A stretch of 6,173 bases of DNA from Flavobacteriaceae bacterium. Lineage in GTDB: Bacteria > Bacteroidota > Bacteroidia > Flavobacteriales > Flavobacteriaceae. Made by a program: the position numbers and the translations under genes. The stretch lies in the NCBI GenBank assembly GCA_015489265.1, contig WFZY01000103.1, positions 1 through 6,173 of the forward strand. The letters are read 5' to 3'. The notes under the pieces were generated by a model, which was given only the letters and a program-made list of their open reading frames with translations, was not told the DNA's origin and did not search any database. This document shows positions 6,167-6,173 of this stretch, piece after piece. Every line of letters starts with the position of its first letter. The first letter of the stretch is position 1.

Positions 6167-6173
6167 ATAATAA

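Overview
The window looks like an AT-rich chromosomal segment from a member of the Bacteroidota, most likely a flavobacterium-like organism. The signs are a secreted protein ending in a type A type IX secretion (T9SS) sorting domain, 21-residue cysteine-containing leucine-rich repeats of the kind common in this phylum, weak or absent Shine-Dalgarno sequences before most genes, a TAnnTTTG-type -7 box before one gene, and S20 and tRNA-Glu sequences of flavobacterial type. The genus is not identifiable from the sequence alone.

Layout from left to right: (1) 1-1615, minus strand, the first 538 codons of acetyl-CoA synthetase (acs), cut by the left edge of the window before the C-terminal catalytic-lysine domain. 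(2) 1616-1796, an AT-rich gap with a perfect A/T-only palindrome. (3) 1797-3989, minus strand, a 730-residue secreted leucine-rich-repeat (LRR) protein built from two copies of one capped LRR module plus a T9SS tail. (4) 3990-4202, the gap between divergent genes, with a plausible promoter for the rightward operon. (5) 4203-5506, plus strand, a two-gene operon: a PnuC-type nicotinamide riboside transporter whose stop overlaps the start (ATGA) of a NadR-type nicotinamide riboside kinase, closed by a clear intrinsic terminator at 5513-5540. (6) 5541-5765, a non-coding AT-rich gap carrying the terminator of the converging gene. (7) 5766-6020, minus strand, rpsT (ribosomal protein S20), preceded on the same strand by tRNA-Glu(UUC) at 6076-6147.

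Functionally, most of the window is housekeeping: acetate activation, salvage of an NAD precursor (import by PnuC followed by phosphorylation, which traps it in the cell) and translation. The accessory element is the LRR protein, a probable cell-surface or secreted adhesin or binding protein with no functional partner visible nearby. I see no convincing undescribed multi-gene system. The points most worth a second look are the whole-module duplication and buried-cysteine ladder in the LRR protein, and an extended loop in the PnuC homologue.
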